Assembly (NCBI GenBank): GCA_963844655.1
Contig: CAWJPA010000009.1
Coordinates: 372,001-436,000 of the forward strand
Source: JASHPR01 sp963844655
GTDB lineage: Bacteria > Actinomycetota > Actinomycetes > Streptosporangiales > Streptosporangiaceae
Reading direction: 5' to 3'
Length of the DNA: 64,000 bases
This document shows positions 45,233-55,539 of the stretch, one piece after another (positions within the stretch are counted from its first letter, which is position 1; each line of letters opens with the position of its first letter). The notes beneath the pieces are model-generated. The model was not told where the DNA came from. It saw nothing but the letters and a program-made list of their open reading frames with translations, and did not search any database. A program made the translations under genes and the position numbers.

Positions 45233-46828
45233 ATGGATTCGGTGTCTGTCGAGCGGGATGCGGCGCAGGGCAAGGGCCTGCGCGCCGGAGCACTCGGGCT
45301 GCTCTCGAGCGTGGTGATCGCGGTCTCGTCCACGGCACCCGCCTACAGCCTGGCCGCCACCCTCGGCCTGGTCGTGGCGATCGTGGGCGTGCACAGCCCG
45401 GGCACGATGATCGTCTCGTTCCTGCCCATGCTCTGCATCGCGTACGCGTTCCGCGAGCTGAACAAGGTCGACCCGGACTGCGGGACCACGTTCACGTGGA
45501 CCACCCGCGCGTTCGGCCCCTGGGCCGGGTGGATGGGTGGCTGGGGCATCATCGCCGCGGACATCATCGTCATGGCCAGCCTCTCCCAGATCGCGGGCCA
45601 TTACGCACTGCTGCTCGTCGGTGCCGGCGGCGCCGCCTCGTCAACGCTGTGGGTGACCGTGGCCGGCGTGGTGTTCATCGGCGCGCTGACCTGGATCTGC
45701 TACCGCGGGATCGAGGTCAGCGCCCGGCTCCAGCAGGGGCTGCTGGCCATCGAGCTGATCGCGCTGGGCGTGTTCGCCGTGATGGCGTTCGTCAAGGCGG
45801 GCACCGGGCACGCGCTGCCCGGGGCCGGGCATGTGTCGGCCGCGTGGCTGAGCCCGTGGACCGGGTCATTCCGCAGTCTGTCGAACTCGTTCCTGCTGGC
45901 CGTGTTCGTGTACTGGGGCTGGGACTGCGCGGTGAGCGTCAACGAGGAGACCAAGGACCGGGCCAGGACGCCCGGGCGCGCCGCGGTCATCTCGACCGTG
46001 GTGCTGGTCGCGGTGTTCGCCGTGGTCGCGGTCGCGTGCCTGGTCTTCGCCGGCCCGGCCTTCCTGGCCCAGCACAGCGACAACGTGCTCGGCGCCATGT
46101 CCGGCCTGGTGCTGGGCAGCACCGCGGGCAAGCTGCTGATCCTATGCGTGCTGACCTCGGCCACCGCGTCGACCCAGACCACGATCATGCCGACGGCCCG
46201 CGCCGTGCTGGCCATGGCCGCGCACAAGGCGCTGCCCGCCCGCTTCGCCCGGATGCACCCGCGCTACATGACGCCCACCGTGGCCACGGTGGTCATGGGC
46301 GCGGTGTCCGCGGTGTTCTTCGTGGTGCTGACGCTGGTGTCGCAGAACGTTCTGGCCGACTCGGCCGCGTCGGTCGGGCTGCTGATCGCCTTCTACTACG
46401 GGCTGACCGGGTTCGCCTGCGTGTGGTTCTTCCGCCGTGATCTGCTGGGCAGCGTGCGCTCGCTGGTCCTGAAGGGAATCCTGCCCGGTCTCGGCGGGCT
46501 GGCCCTGCTCGCCGCGTTCATCGGCTCGATCGTGAGCTACTGGCCGGCCGCGAGCAGCTACTCCAGCTTCGACGGCATCGGCGGCATCTTCCTGATCGGC
46601 GCGGGCTCGCTGCTGGCCGGCGTGGTGCTGATGCTGGCGGCCCGGCGCTGGCTGCCCGCGTTCTTCACGACCGGGACGCTGCCGCCGCTGGCCACGGCGG
46701 GCGGCGAGGTGCCCGCGGCCGCGGACTCCCCCGCCACGGCGGCCTCGGTCCCGGCCGCCCCGGTCGAGCTATCCCCGGTTGCGGTCCCGCGCGAGGTGCC
46801 CGCGGCGCGGGTGCTGGACCCGGCGTGA
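45233..46828 (+). CDS. APC-superfamily amino acid/amine permease
   Basis: 531 residues, about 12 membrane segments. N-terminal APC signature LRAGALGLLSSVVIAVSSTAPAYSLAATLG, helix 1 unwound region SSTAPAY, and GTTFTWTTRAFGPWAGWMGGW as in amino-acid permeases. C-terminal Ala/Pro-rich tail of ~45 residues is cytoplasmic. ATG 45233 chosen by the family start and GGTGG upstream; the frame is open to 45020. The stop overlaps the TetR start, so they are an operon. Substrate is probably an amino acid or amine; with the phosphonate-type genes next door an aminophosphonate is conceivable. Confidence 0.92.
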   Translation: MDSVSVERDAAQGKGLRAGALGLLSSVVIAVSSTAPAYSLAATLGLVVAIVGVHSPGTMIVSFLPMLCIAYAFRELNKVDPDCGTTFTWTTRAFGPWAGWMGGWGIIAADIIVMASLSQIAGHYALLLVGAGGAASSTLWVTVAGVVFIGALTWICYRGIEVSARLQQGLLAIELIALGVFAVMAFVKAGTGHALPGAGHVSAAWLSPWTGSFRSLSNSFLLAVFVYWGWDCAVSVNEETKDRARTPGRAAVISTVVLVAVFAVVAVACLVFAGPAFLAQHSDNVLGAMSGLVLGSTAGKLLILCVLTSATASTQTTIMPTARAVLAMAAHKALPARFARMHPRYMTPTVATVVMGAVSAVFFVVLTLVSQNVLADSAASVGLLIAFYYGLTGFACVWFFRRDLLGSVRSLVLKGILPGLGGLALLAAFIGSIVSYWPAASSYSSFDGIGGIFLIGAGSLLAGVVLMLAARRWLPAFFTTGTLPPLATAGGEVPAAADSPATAASVPAAPVELSPVAVPREVPAARVLDPA

Positions 46829-47499
46829 CCGCCGATCACGCTCCGGCCGCGGCCGGCCTGGCGGGCAGCAGTGCCCCCCAGGCCGGGCGGGGCCAGCGGC
46901 GGGCCGGGCGGCGCAAGGTCGCGGTGCTCGAGGCCGCGGGCCGTGTGATCGCCGACCGGGGCGCGGACGCGACCCGGTTCGCCGACGTGGCCGCCGAGAG
47001 CGGCGTGCCCGTCAGCACGCTGCAGTATTACTTCGGCTCCCGCGAGGACCTCCTGGTCGCCGCGTTCCGGCACGCCTCAGGCACTGAGATCGCCGCGCTC
47101 GAGGCCGAGACCGCCGGCCTGGACGATCCATGGCAGCAGCTCGCCCGCATCGTGACCAGGGCGGTGGCGGGGTATGAGGATCCCGCGGCCGGGTCAGGAC
47201 GGCTGTGGATCGAGTCCTGGCACTTCGGGATCAGGGACGCCGAGATGCGCGCGGACACGGTGCGCGACTACGACGCCTGGCGCCGGCTGGTCGCCGACGT
47301 GGTCCAGCGGGGCGGCGAGGCCGGCCGGTTCGCGCCCAGGATGGACCCCGAGCGCATCGCCATGCTCACGATCGCGCTGGTCGACGGCGTGGGCATCCCG
47401 CTCGCGCTCGGCGACCCGCAGATCACCACCGACGGCGCCGTGGCGGACGTGCTCTCCGCCCTCGACGCCCTGCTCCACCCCGCCCCCAGAGCCCCATGA
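46825..47499 (+). CDS. TetR-family transcriptional regulator
   Basis: 224 residues. HTH at residues ~30-75: VLEAAGRVIADRGADATRFADVA and VPVSTLQYYFGSREDLLVAAF. C-terminal ligand domain all helical. GTG 46825 overlaps the permease stop (GTGA). It likely controls the permease operon through the inverted repeat at 45165-45193. The stop codon lies in the left arm of a strong hairpin. Confidence 0.9.
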   Translation: MTADHAPAAAGLAGSSAPQAGRGQRRAGRRKVAVLEAAGRVIADRGADATRFADVAAESGVPVSTLQYYFGSREDLLVAAFRHASGTEIAALEAETAGLDDPWQQLARIVTRAVAGYEDPAAGSGRLWIESWHFGIRDAEMRADTVRDYDAWRRLVADVVQRGGEAGRFAPRMDPERIAMLTIALVDGVGIPLALGDPQITTDGAVADVLSALDALLHPAPRAP

Positions 47500-47548
47500 T
47501 CGTGGTGGGTTTTTGCTAAATAGCGCATGTAATCCACCACGATCATGG
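47494..47548. terminator. Bidirectional hairpin between tetR and HAD gene
   Basis: CCATGATCGTGGTGG (47494-47508) and its exact inverse (47534-47548), 15 bp each, enclose GTTTTTGCTAAATAGC.. (25 bp). The loop is AT rich with a T5 run. It overlaps the tetR stop and lies 24 bp from the convergent HAD gene end. The form (perfect arms, AT-rich loop) also resembles a dispersed palindromic element. Confidence 0.6.
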
Positions 47549-47571
47549 AGCGCCTCGGGTACGGGCGGCGG

Positions 47572-49409
<1,838 letters not shown>

Positions 49410-49610
49410 TGGCCCGGAGCCCTCCCTGCAGCGACCCAGCCCCAGTCAATCGTCCCGTGGTGACGGCACGGTGAACACACCGGCCCGGCCGCTCCGCTCC
49501 GACGCGCCGCGGACAGCAGAGGCGAAGACGCGAGTCGCTCACCTGGCTGGCCTACTGTTATCCCGCAGCTTTTCTGGAAACCTGTGAGGTAGCGGAGTAA
49601 CGGAGGTCTC

Positions 49611-50345
49611 ATGGCTCATGTACTTGGCATCGACATCGGCGGCACGGGAATCAAGGGCGCCCCGGTGGATGTCAGCACGGGAAAGCTGGTTACCGAGCGG
49701 ATCAAGCTGGATACCCCGCACCCCGCCGAGCCCGACGCGGTCGCCGCGGTCGTGAGCGAGCTGGTCAAGCGCTTTGACTGGACCGGCCCGGTGGGCATCA
49801 CGTTTCCCGGGGTAGTGGCCGACGGGGTGGTACGAACCGCGGCCAACGTGGACAAGTCCTGGATCGACACGGACGCTCACGCCCTGTTCGGGAAGGCGAC
49901 CGGGCTGAAGGTCGCCGTGGTCAACGACGCCGACGCGGCCGGGGTGGCCGAGATGAAGTTCGGCGCGGGTGTCGGCCAGCAGGGGACGGTGCTGATGCTG
50001 ACGCTGGGCACCGGGATCGGCAGCGCGCTGTTCATCGACGGCATCCTGGTGCCGAACACCGAGTTCGGCCACATCGAGATCCGCGGCCGCGAGGCCGAGA
50101 AGCGCGCCTCCGAGCTGGTCCGGGAGGAACACGACCTGAGCTGGGGGAAGTGGGCCGGACGGGTCGACGAGTACCTGGAGCACATGGAGCAGCTGCTCTC
50201 GCCCAAGCTGATCATCATCGGCGGCGGCGTCAGCAAGAAGTCGGAGAAGTTCCTGCCGTACCTGACCGGGCTGCGCGCCAAGGTGGTGCCCGCGGGCATG
50301 CTCAACGACGCGGGGATCGTGGGCGCCGCCATGACCGTGGCCTGA
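49611..50345 (+). CDS. ppgK: Polyphosphate glucokinase (ROK family)
   Basis: 244 residues. N-terminal phosphate-binding LGIDIGGTGIKGA, catalytic-region Asp in VVNDADAAG near 100, and LTLGTGIGSALF, with the Lys/Arg-rich block GREAEKRASELVREE and ELSWGK-like LSWGKWAGRVDEYL that mark the polyP/ATP glucokinases of actinobacteria. Phosphorylates glucose with polyphosphate. ATG 49611 with GGAGGTCTC directly upstream. Stand-alone gene. Confidence 0.93.
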   Translation: MAHVLGIDIGGTGIKGAPVDVSTGKLVTERIKLDTPHPAEPDAVAAVVSELVKRFDWTGPVGITFPGVVADGVVRTAANVDKSWIDTDAHALFGKATGLKVAVVNDADAAGVAEMKFGAGVGQQGTVLMLTLGTGIGSALFIDGILVPNTEFGHIEIRGREAEKRASELVREEHDLSWGKWAGRVDEYLEHMEQLLSPKLIIIGGGVSKKSEKFLPYLTGLRAKVVPAGMLNDAGIVGAAMTVA

Positions 50346-50408
50346 CGGGATCCAGCCCTCCGGCGGCGGCCGAAACATGAAGCGCAGGACTTGAGCCATT
50401 ACGCATTA

Positions 50409-50436
50409 CTGACAGTTATTTCGCTGTTACTGTCAG
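50409..50436. promoter_or_regulatory. Inverted repeat at the S53 protease promoter
   Basis: CTGACAG (50409-50415) and CTGTCAG (50430-50436) are exact inverse copies separated by 14 bp and end 3 bp before the protease ATG. The gene has no Shine-Dalgarno here, so the site may be a repressor operator or an mRNA hairpin that covers the start. Confidence 0.5.
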
Positions 50437-50439
50437 CGA

Positions 50440-52467
50440 ATGATCCCGACGAGAGTGCGGCCGTCGGCGGCCGCTGCCCTGGTCACGGCCGGTGTCCTGG
50501 CGGTGTCCTGCCTGCCCGCCGCGCCCGGGGCGCTGGCCGCCGCCACCGGTGCCGGGACCTCGGCTTTAGCGGGATCGGGTACGCCCAGGATCCGGATTCA
50601 CAACACCAGGCCCGGCTGGGCCGTCGCGTCGCGCCGTGTGGCTTCGGGGGCCGCGGTGACCGGCTCGGTCGGGGCCCGGGTGTACCTGGCGGGCCGCGAC
50701 CCGGCCGGGCTCGGCGCCTACGCGGCCGCGGTGTCGGATCCGGCCAGCAGCGAGTACGGCCGCTACCTCACGACGGCTCAGGTGCAGCGGCGGTACGGGC
50801 CCACCATCGCCGAGGTCTCCGCGGTCCGGCGCTGGCTGACCTCGGCAGGCTTGCACATCAGCGCGGTCACCCCGCAGTACGTCTCGGTCACCGGCGCGGC
50901 CTCGGCCGTGCAGCACGCCTTTGACGTCCGTTTCGCCAGGTTCACCGGGCCAGACGGGCAGGCGGCCAGGGCGCCGGAGCAGGCGGCCAGCGTGCCCGCC
51001 TCCATCGGTAACGCCGTGCTCACCGTCACCGGCCTCGACACCGCGTCCGCCACCATGGCCCCGGCCGGGCAGCCCGGCCCGCCGAAGGCGGTCTTCGCGG
51101 CCAGGCCGTGCTCGAAGTACTTCGGCCAGAAGGTCGCGCGGAACCTGCCCCGGGCTTACGGGCGGAATGTGCCGTGGACGGTCTGCGGCTACACCCCGCA
51201 GCAGCTGCGCGGAGCCTACGGCGCGGCCAGGGCCGGGCGGACCGGCCGGGGAGTGACCGTGGCCATCGTCGACGCCTATGCCTCGCCGACCATGCCCGGC
51301 GACGCGAACCGGTACGCGAAGGCCGTCGGCGAGCGGCCGCTCCGGGCCGGCCAGTACCGCCAGATCCTGCCCGGCACCTTTGACGACGCCGCCAGCTGCG
51401 GCGCCCCGACCTGGCTGCAGGAGGAGAGCCTCGACGTCGAGGCCGTGCACGCGATGGCGCCGGACGCCGGCGTTGTGTACGTGGCCGGGTCGGACTGCAG
51501 CGACACCTCCCTGCTCGACGCGCTGGCCAAGGTCGTGAACGGTCACCTGGCGAACGTGGTCAGCGCGCCCTGGACCGAGGTCGAGAGCCAGACCACACCG
51601 GCCTCCATGGCCGCGTACACCCAGCTGTTCCAGGAGGGCGCCGCGGAAGGCATCGGCTTCAGCTTCGCCTCGGGCGACTGCGGCTACAACGACCCGGCCA
51701 GCGCGTGCGGCGCCGGGAACAACTCCAGCCGGCCCCAGGTGGAGTTCCCGGCCTCCTCGCCGTGGGTGACGGCGGTCGGCGGCACCAGCCTGGCCATCGG
51801 CCGCACCGGCGTCCGCAGGTGGGAGGCCGGCTGGGGCGACTACTCGGCCGCGCTGAACCGCAAGCGCACCGCGTGGGCCCCGGCCTCGCTGCGGATCCAC
51901 CCGGGCAGCTTCCTGTACGGCGCGGGCGGCGGCACGTCCACCACGTTCGCCCAGCCGTCCTACCAGGCGGGCGTCGTGCCCCGGTCGCTGTCCACCCGGC
52001 TGCCCAACGGCAAAACCGCCCCGGCGCCCATGCGCGAGGTGCCTGACGTCGCGGCCGACGCCGACCCGCAGACCGGGTTCCGGTACGGCGAGACCGACGT
52101 GCTGCGGGGCGGGCGAACCCGGTTCGTGCTCAGCAGCGCGGGGGGCACCAGCCTGGCCGTGGAGCTGTTCGCCGGGCTGGAGGCCGACGCCGCGCAGTCC
52201 TCGGGCCAGCACACGCTCGGCTTCGCCAACCCGCTGATCTACCGGCTGGCCGGCACCTCCGCGTTCCACGACGTCACCGGCCGCACCAGGATCGCGGTCG
52301 CGGTCAACAACTACCTCAACCCGGTCACCACGGCCGGGCCGGTGTACACCACGCTCCGGACGTTCGGCCTCGACGGCAGCGGGGCGACGCTGCTGCGGCC
52401 CGCCGCCGGATATGACCCTGTCACCGGCGTGGGCTCACCGGGCCGGACGTTCTTCGCCCGGATCTAG
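50440..52467 (+). CDS. S53-family (sedolisin/kumamolisin-like) secreted protease
   Basis: 675 residues. Signal peptide at residues 1-34 (AAAALVTAGVLAVSCLPAAPGALAA). Pro-kumamolisin activation domain at ~55-205 (RDPAGLGAYAAAVSDPASSEYGRYLT; SVTGAASAVQHAFDVRF). Catalytic domain: Glu/Asp in LQEESLDVEAVHAM, oxyanion Asp in SFASGDCG, Ser in SSAGGTSLAVELF, and Ca site FHDVTG and YDPVTGVGSPG near the end. Serine-carboxyl peptidase active at acid pH after removal of the propeptide. ATG 50440 without ribosome site, preceded by an inverted repeat. Confidence 0.93.
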   Translation: MIPTRVRPSAAAALVTAGVLAVSCLPAAPGALAAATGAGTSALAGSGTPRIRIHNTRPGWAVASRRVASGAAVTGSVGARVYLAGRDPAGLGAYAAAVSDPASSEYGRYLTTAQVQRRYGPTIAEVSAVRRWLTSAGLHISAVTPQYVSVTGAASAVQHAFDVRFARFTGPDGQAARAPEQAASVPASIGNAVLTVTGLDTASATMAPAGQPGPPKAVFAARPCSKYFGQKVARNLPRAYGRNVPWTVCGYTPQQLRGAYGAARAGRTGRGVTVAIVDAYASPTMPGDANRYAKAVGERPLRAGQYRQILPGTFDDAASCGAPTWLQEESLDVEAVHAMAPDAGVVYVAGSDCSDTSLLDALAKVVNGHLANVVSAPWTEVESQTTPASMAAYTQLFQEGAAEGIGFSFASGDCGYNDPASACGAGNNSSRPQVEFPASSPWVTAVGGTSLAIGRTGVRRWEAGWGDYSAALNRKRTAWAPASLRIHPGSFLYGAGGGTSTTFAQPSYQAGVVPRSLSTRLPNGKTAPAPMREVPDVAADADPQTGFRYGETDVLRGGRTRFVLSSAGGTSLAVELFAGLEADAAQSSGQHTLGFANPLIYRLAGTSAFHDVTGRTRIAVAVNNYLNPVTTAGPVYTTLRTFGLDGSGATLLRPAAGYDPVTGVGSPGRTFFARI

Positions 52468-52525
52468 AGCCACCTCCCAGCCTTCCCCGGGGCGCACGGT
52501 GGCCCGGCCGCGGAATGCGGCCGGG

Positions 52526-53284
52526 TCACCCGCGGCCGGATGGCTGGTCGCCGGGGCCGGTCCCGGGCGCCGGTTCCCGCAGTTCGGCCGGGGCGCCTGT
52601 GGCCGCTGGCCCGGCGGCTGATGGTCGAGGGTCCGGGGAGCCGACGGCGGGCGGGATGACCGCGCCTAACGGCGCCAGCCCGGGCGCCTCCTGCAGCTGC
52701 CCGGCCTCCCGCCAGCGCTCCCTGAGCAGGATGACCGCCTCGATGCCGCCCGCGGTGAGGCCCGCAGCGAGCGGCCAGAGCGCGAGCGTGCCGTGCCCGC
52801 CCAGGATCAGCGGGGCCCGCAGCAGGGCGCCGGGCTGGCTGACCGCGAGACGGTGGTTGAAGGCCGCCTGGCCGGACTGCTGGCCGATCCACATCGCGAC
52901 CAGCCCCGCGGCGAGCCCGCCGACCAGGACCCCGGCCATAGCGAGCTCACGGTACCTGCGCACGGCGAGCAGGTAGCCGAGCAGCCCGGAGACCACACCG
53001 CCCAGCAGGGACAGCAACGAGAACCAGCCATCGGCCGCGATGAACGCGCTGGTCTCCGGGTTCACCAGGCCGACCGAGCCGTTGCCGAACGCGACCAGCA
53101 CCGCGCGCGGGGCCAGCGCCGCCCAGAGGAACCCGGCCCCCGCGCCGAGCACGGCCGAGCCCGCGATGGCCGCTGCGGCCGCGACCAGGACGGCGACGGG
53201 CACCCTGTGGCCCGCTCCAACCGGCAGGCCGCCGGGCTGACGCCCGGAACTGGCGGGGAGAGGCAGGTGACTGGGTTCAGCCAT
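52526..53284 (-). CDS. Integral membrane protein of unknown function
   Basis: 252 residues with four hydrophobic segments: VPVAVLVAAAAAIAGSAVLGAG, WFSLLSLLGGVVSGLLGYLL, AMAGVLVGGLAAGLVAMWIG and LALWPLAAGLTAGGIEAVIL; Pro/Ala/Gly-rich ends. The layout is similar to DUF2567-type actinobacterial proteins, though I cannot confirm this. ATG 53284; the GGAGT directly before it is too close to be a good ribosome site, so a different start is possible. Divergent from the ABC exporter. Confidence 0.65.
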   Translation of the reverse strand: MAEPSHLPLPASSGRQPGGLPVGAGHRVPVAVLVAAAAAIAGSAVLGAGAGFLWAALAPRAVLVAFGNGSVGLVNPETSAFIAADGWFSLLSLLGGVVSGLLGYLLAVRRYRELAMAGVLVGGLAAGLVAMWIGQQSGQAAFNHRLAVSQPGALLRAPLILGGHGTLALWPLAAGLTAGGIEAVILLRERWREAGQLQEAPGLAPLGAVIPPAVGSPDPRPSAAGPAATGAPAELREPAPGTGPGDQPSGRG

Positions 53285-53496
53285 ACTCCGCAGAAGGGTA
53301 CGTGACCGCAGGCCCTCAGGCCCGTCCGCCCCGCCGATTCCGTCCCGGGCGGCGGACGTTCCACCCGGGGTCCGGGGCCATTTCCGGATCTGGGACAATA
53401 GCCACAACGAACGTTATCCGGACGCGGGCTGGCCACACGGGGGTAGCAGCCGTTATCCTGATATCAGTTTTACGTCACCCGGGTTCCCGCTCAGGG

Positions 53497-53587
53497 GCTG
53501 GGGTAGGTCCCGGGTCCGCGGGCTGGGCTCACGGCTCGGGACTGGGATTGGTCCCGGTGTCCGCGGGCTGGGCTCCCGGCACGCGGG
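53497..53587. repeat. Two ~45-bp direct repeats upstream of ABC exporter
   Basis: Units ~53497-53540 and ~53541-53587 share TCCGCGGGCTGGGCTC and GGTCCCGG. They lie in the 399-bp divergent gap 53285-53683. Before them, GTTATCC occurs twice (near 53413 and 53452) in an AT-richer stretch, possibly promoter DNA. No gene seen in the gap. Confidence 0.6.
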
Positions 53588-53683
53588 CCGGGTTCCCGGG
53601 AAGCGACGGAGAACGTTGCTAACTTAAGCGTGAGATTTGCAGCCGGCCCGGTAGCCGGGGCTAACGACGAGGGAAGCAGCTGC

Positions 53684-54679
53684 ATGATCGAGGTACGTGA
53701 TCTGACCAAGCGCTACGGCGACAAGCTGGCCGTAGATCATCTGAGTTTCACGGTCGAGCCTGGCCGGGTAACGGGGTTTCTCGGGCCCAACGGGGCGGGC
53801 AAGTCCACCACGATGCGGCTCGTGCTCGGGCTCGACCACCCGACCTCAGGGACCGCCACCATCAACGGCCAGCTGTACAAGGACCTGGCCCGGCCGCTGG
53901 GCACGGTCGGTGCGCTCCTCGAGGCCAAGTCGATGCACCAGGGCCGGACGGCCCGCAACCACCTGCTGTTCCTGGCCCAGACGCAGCGGCTGCCGCGCAA
54001 GCGGGTCGACGAGGTGCTGGACCTGGTCGGTCTGCGCGAGGTGGCCGACAAGCGGGCCGGGACGTTCTCGCTCGGGATGAGCCAGCGCCTCGGCATCGCC
54101 GCGGCCCTGCTCGGCGACCCGGAGTACCTGATGCTGGACGAGCCGGTGAACGGGCTGGACCCCGAGGGCGTGCTGTGGATCAGGAATCTGATGAAGCAGC
54201 TCGCCTCCGAGGGCCGGACCATCCTGGTGTCCAGCCACCTGATGAACGAGATGGCCGTCACCGCCGACTACCTGATCGTGATCGGACGGGGCCGGCTCAT
54301 CACCCAGTCGACCACCGACGAGGTCATCGCCCGCAGCACCGACAAGTCGGTCCGGGTGCGCACCCCGGACGCGGCGCGGCTGACGGAGATGATCACCGCG
54401 GCGGGCGGCACGGCCACGCCGGGCGGGCCGGCCCGGCCAGGCGATCCCCCGTCGGCCAACGGCGCCGAGCTGATGACCGTCACCGGCATGGACGCGGCGC
54501 GGGTCGGTGAGATCGCGGCGTCTGGGTCGGTCGTGCTGCACGAGCTGACCCCGATGGCCTCGCTGGAAGAGGCGTTCATGGAGCTGACGTCCGGCAGCGT
54601 GGAGTTCGGCCAGCACGCGCCAGATCCAGCGGGCCACGGGCCGGATCCGGTGAACGCCGCGGAAGGGAGTGCCCGATGA
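53684..54679 (+). CDS. ABC exporter ATP-binding protein
   Basis: 331 residues, DrrA/BcrA-like. Walker A FLGPNGAGKSTTMR near 38, signature TFSLGMSQRLGIAAALLG (SLGM replacing SGGQ), Walker B YLMLDEPVNGLDPEG, H-loop ILVSSHLMNEM. C-terminal ~90 residues Gly/Pro rich. ATG 53684 begins MIEVRDLTKRYG; GAGGGAAG lies about 10 bases upstream. Four-base overlap with the permease gene. Probably exports a peptide, lipid or antibiotic; substrate unknown. Confidence 0.92.
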   Translation: MIEVRDLTKRYGDKLAVDHLSFTVEPGRVTGFLGPNGAGKSTTMRLVLGLDHPTSGTATINGQLYKDLARPLGTVGALLEAKSMHQGRTARNHLLFLAQTQRLPRKRVDEVLDLVGLREVADKRAGTFSLGMSQRLGIAAALLGDPEYLMLDEPVNGLDPEGVLWIRNLMKQLASEGRTILVSSHLMNEMAVTADYLIVIGRGRLITQSTTDEVIARSTDKSVRVRTPDAARLTEMITAAGGTATPGGPARPGDPPSANGAELMTVTGMDAARVGEIAASGSVVLHELTPMASLEEAFMELTSGSVEFGQHAPDPAGHGPDPVNAAEGSAR

Positions 54680-55515
54680 CCACCACCACACCGGCCCGCG
54701 TCGCGCCGGCCACCCCGGCCGGGCGCGGCCCCGGGTGGAGCGGCCTGCTCGCCGCCGAGTGGACGAAGATCCGCTCGGTGCGGTCGACGGCCTGGACGCT
54801 GGTCGTGTTCGTCGTGGTCACCCTCGGCTTCACGGCGCTGTTCACGTGGCTGACCGTGGCCAACTGGACCGGCCCGAACGCGGCGCAGCGGAACTCGAGG
54901 GTCGTCGTCGATCCCGTCGGGTTCATCCTGGGCGCCGGGCTGGGCCTGGGCCAGCTGACCCTGTGCGTGCTGGGCGTCCTGGTCATCACCACGGAGTACT
55001 CGACGGGGGTCATCCGCTCCTCGCTGCTCGCGGTGCCGAAGCGGCTGCGGATGCTGACCGCCAAGTGCCTGGTGTTCGCCGCGCTGCTGATCGTGCTCGG
55101 GGAGATCGTCTCCTTCGGCTCGTTCTTCATCGGCTCGGCGATCCTGCACAGCCGGGTGCCCGTGTCGCTCAGCGACCACCTGGTCCTGCGCTCGGTGCTT
55201 GGCTCCGGGCTGTACCTCGCCGTGCTCGGCCTGTTCTCCCTGGGGATCGGCGGGGTGATCCGGCATACCGCAGGCGCGGTCACCACGGCCATCGGCGTCG
55301 TGTTCGTGCTGCCGATCCTGTCCGGGCTGCTGCCCGGCAGCTGGGGCGCGCACATCGACGGCTACCTGCCGGAACAGGCTGGCACGCTCATCGGCCAGGC
55401 TCATCCCGCCTCCGGTGCGGTGCTGTCGGCCTGGGAAGGGTTCGGGGTGTTCTGCATCTGGGCGGCGCTGCTGCTCGCGGCGGCGGCCATCCTGCTGCAG
55501 CGGCGCGACGCCTGA
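54676..55515 (+). CDS. ABC-2 type exporter permease
   Basis: 279 residues, six membrane segments; AAEWTKIRSVRSTAWTL at residues 26-42 is the typical ABC-2 entry. ATG 54676 overlaps the ATPase stop (ATGA), giving a two-gene exporter. Central TEYSTGVIRSSLLAVPKRLR loop contacts the ATPase. Confidence 0.92.
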   Translation: MTTTTPARVAPATPAGRGPGWSGLLAAEWTKIRSVRSTAWTLVVFVVVTLGFTALFTWLTVANWTGPNAAQRNSRVVVDPVGFILGAGLGLGQLTLCVLGVLVITTEYSTGVIRSSLLAVPKRLRMLTAKCLVFAALLIVLGEIVSFGSFFIGSAILHSRVPVSLSDHLVLRSVLGSGLYLAVLGLFSLGIGGVIRHTAGAVTTAIGVVFVLPILSGLLPGSWGAHIDGYLPEQAGTLIGQAHPASGAVLSAWEGFGVFCIWAALLLAAAAILLQRRDA

Positions 55516-55539
55516 TCCCGCGGCGCGAGGCGGCCGTCG

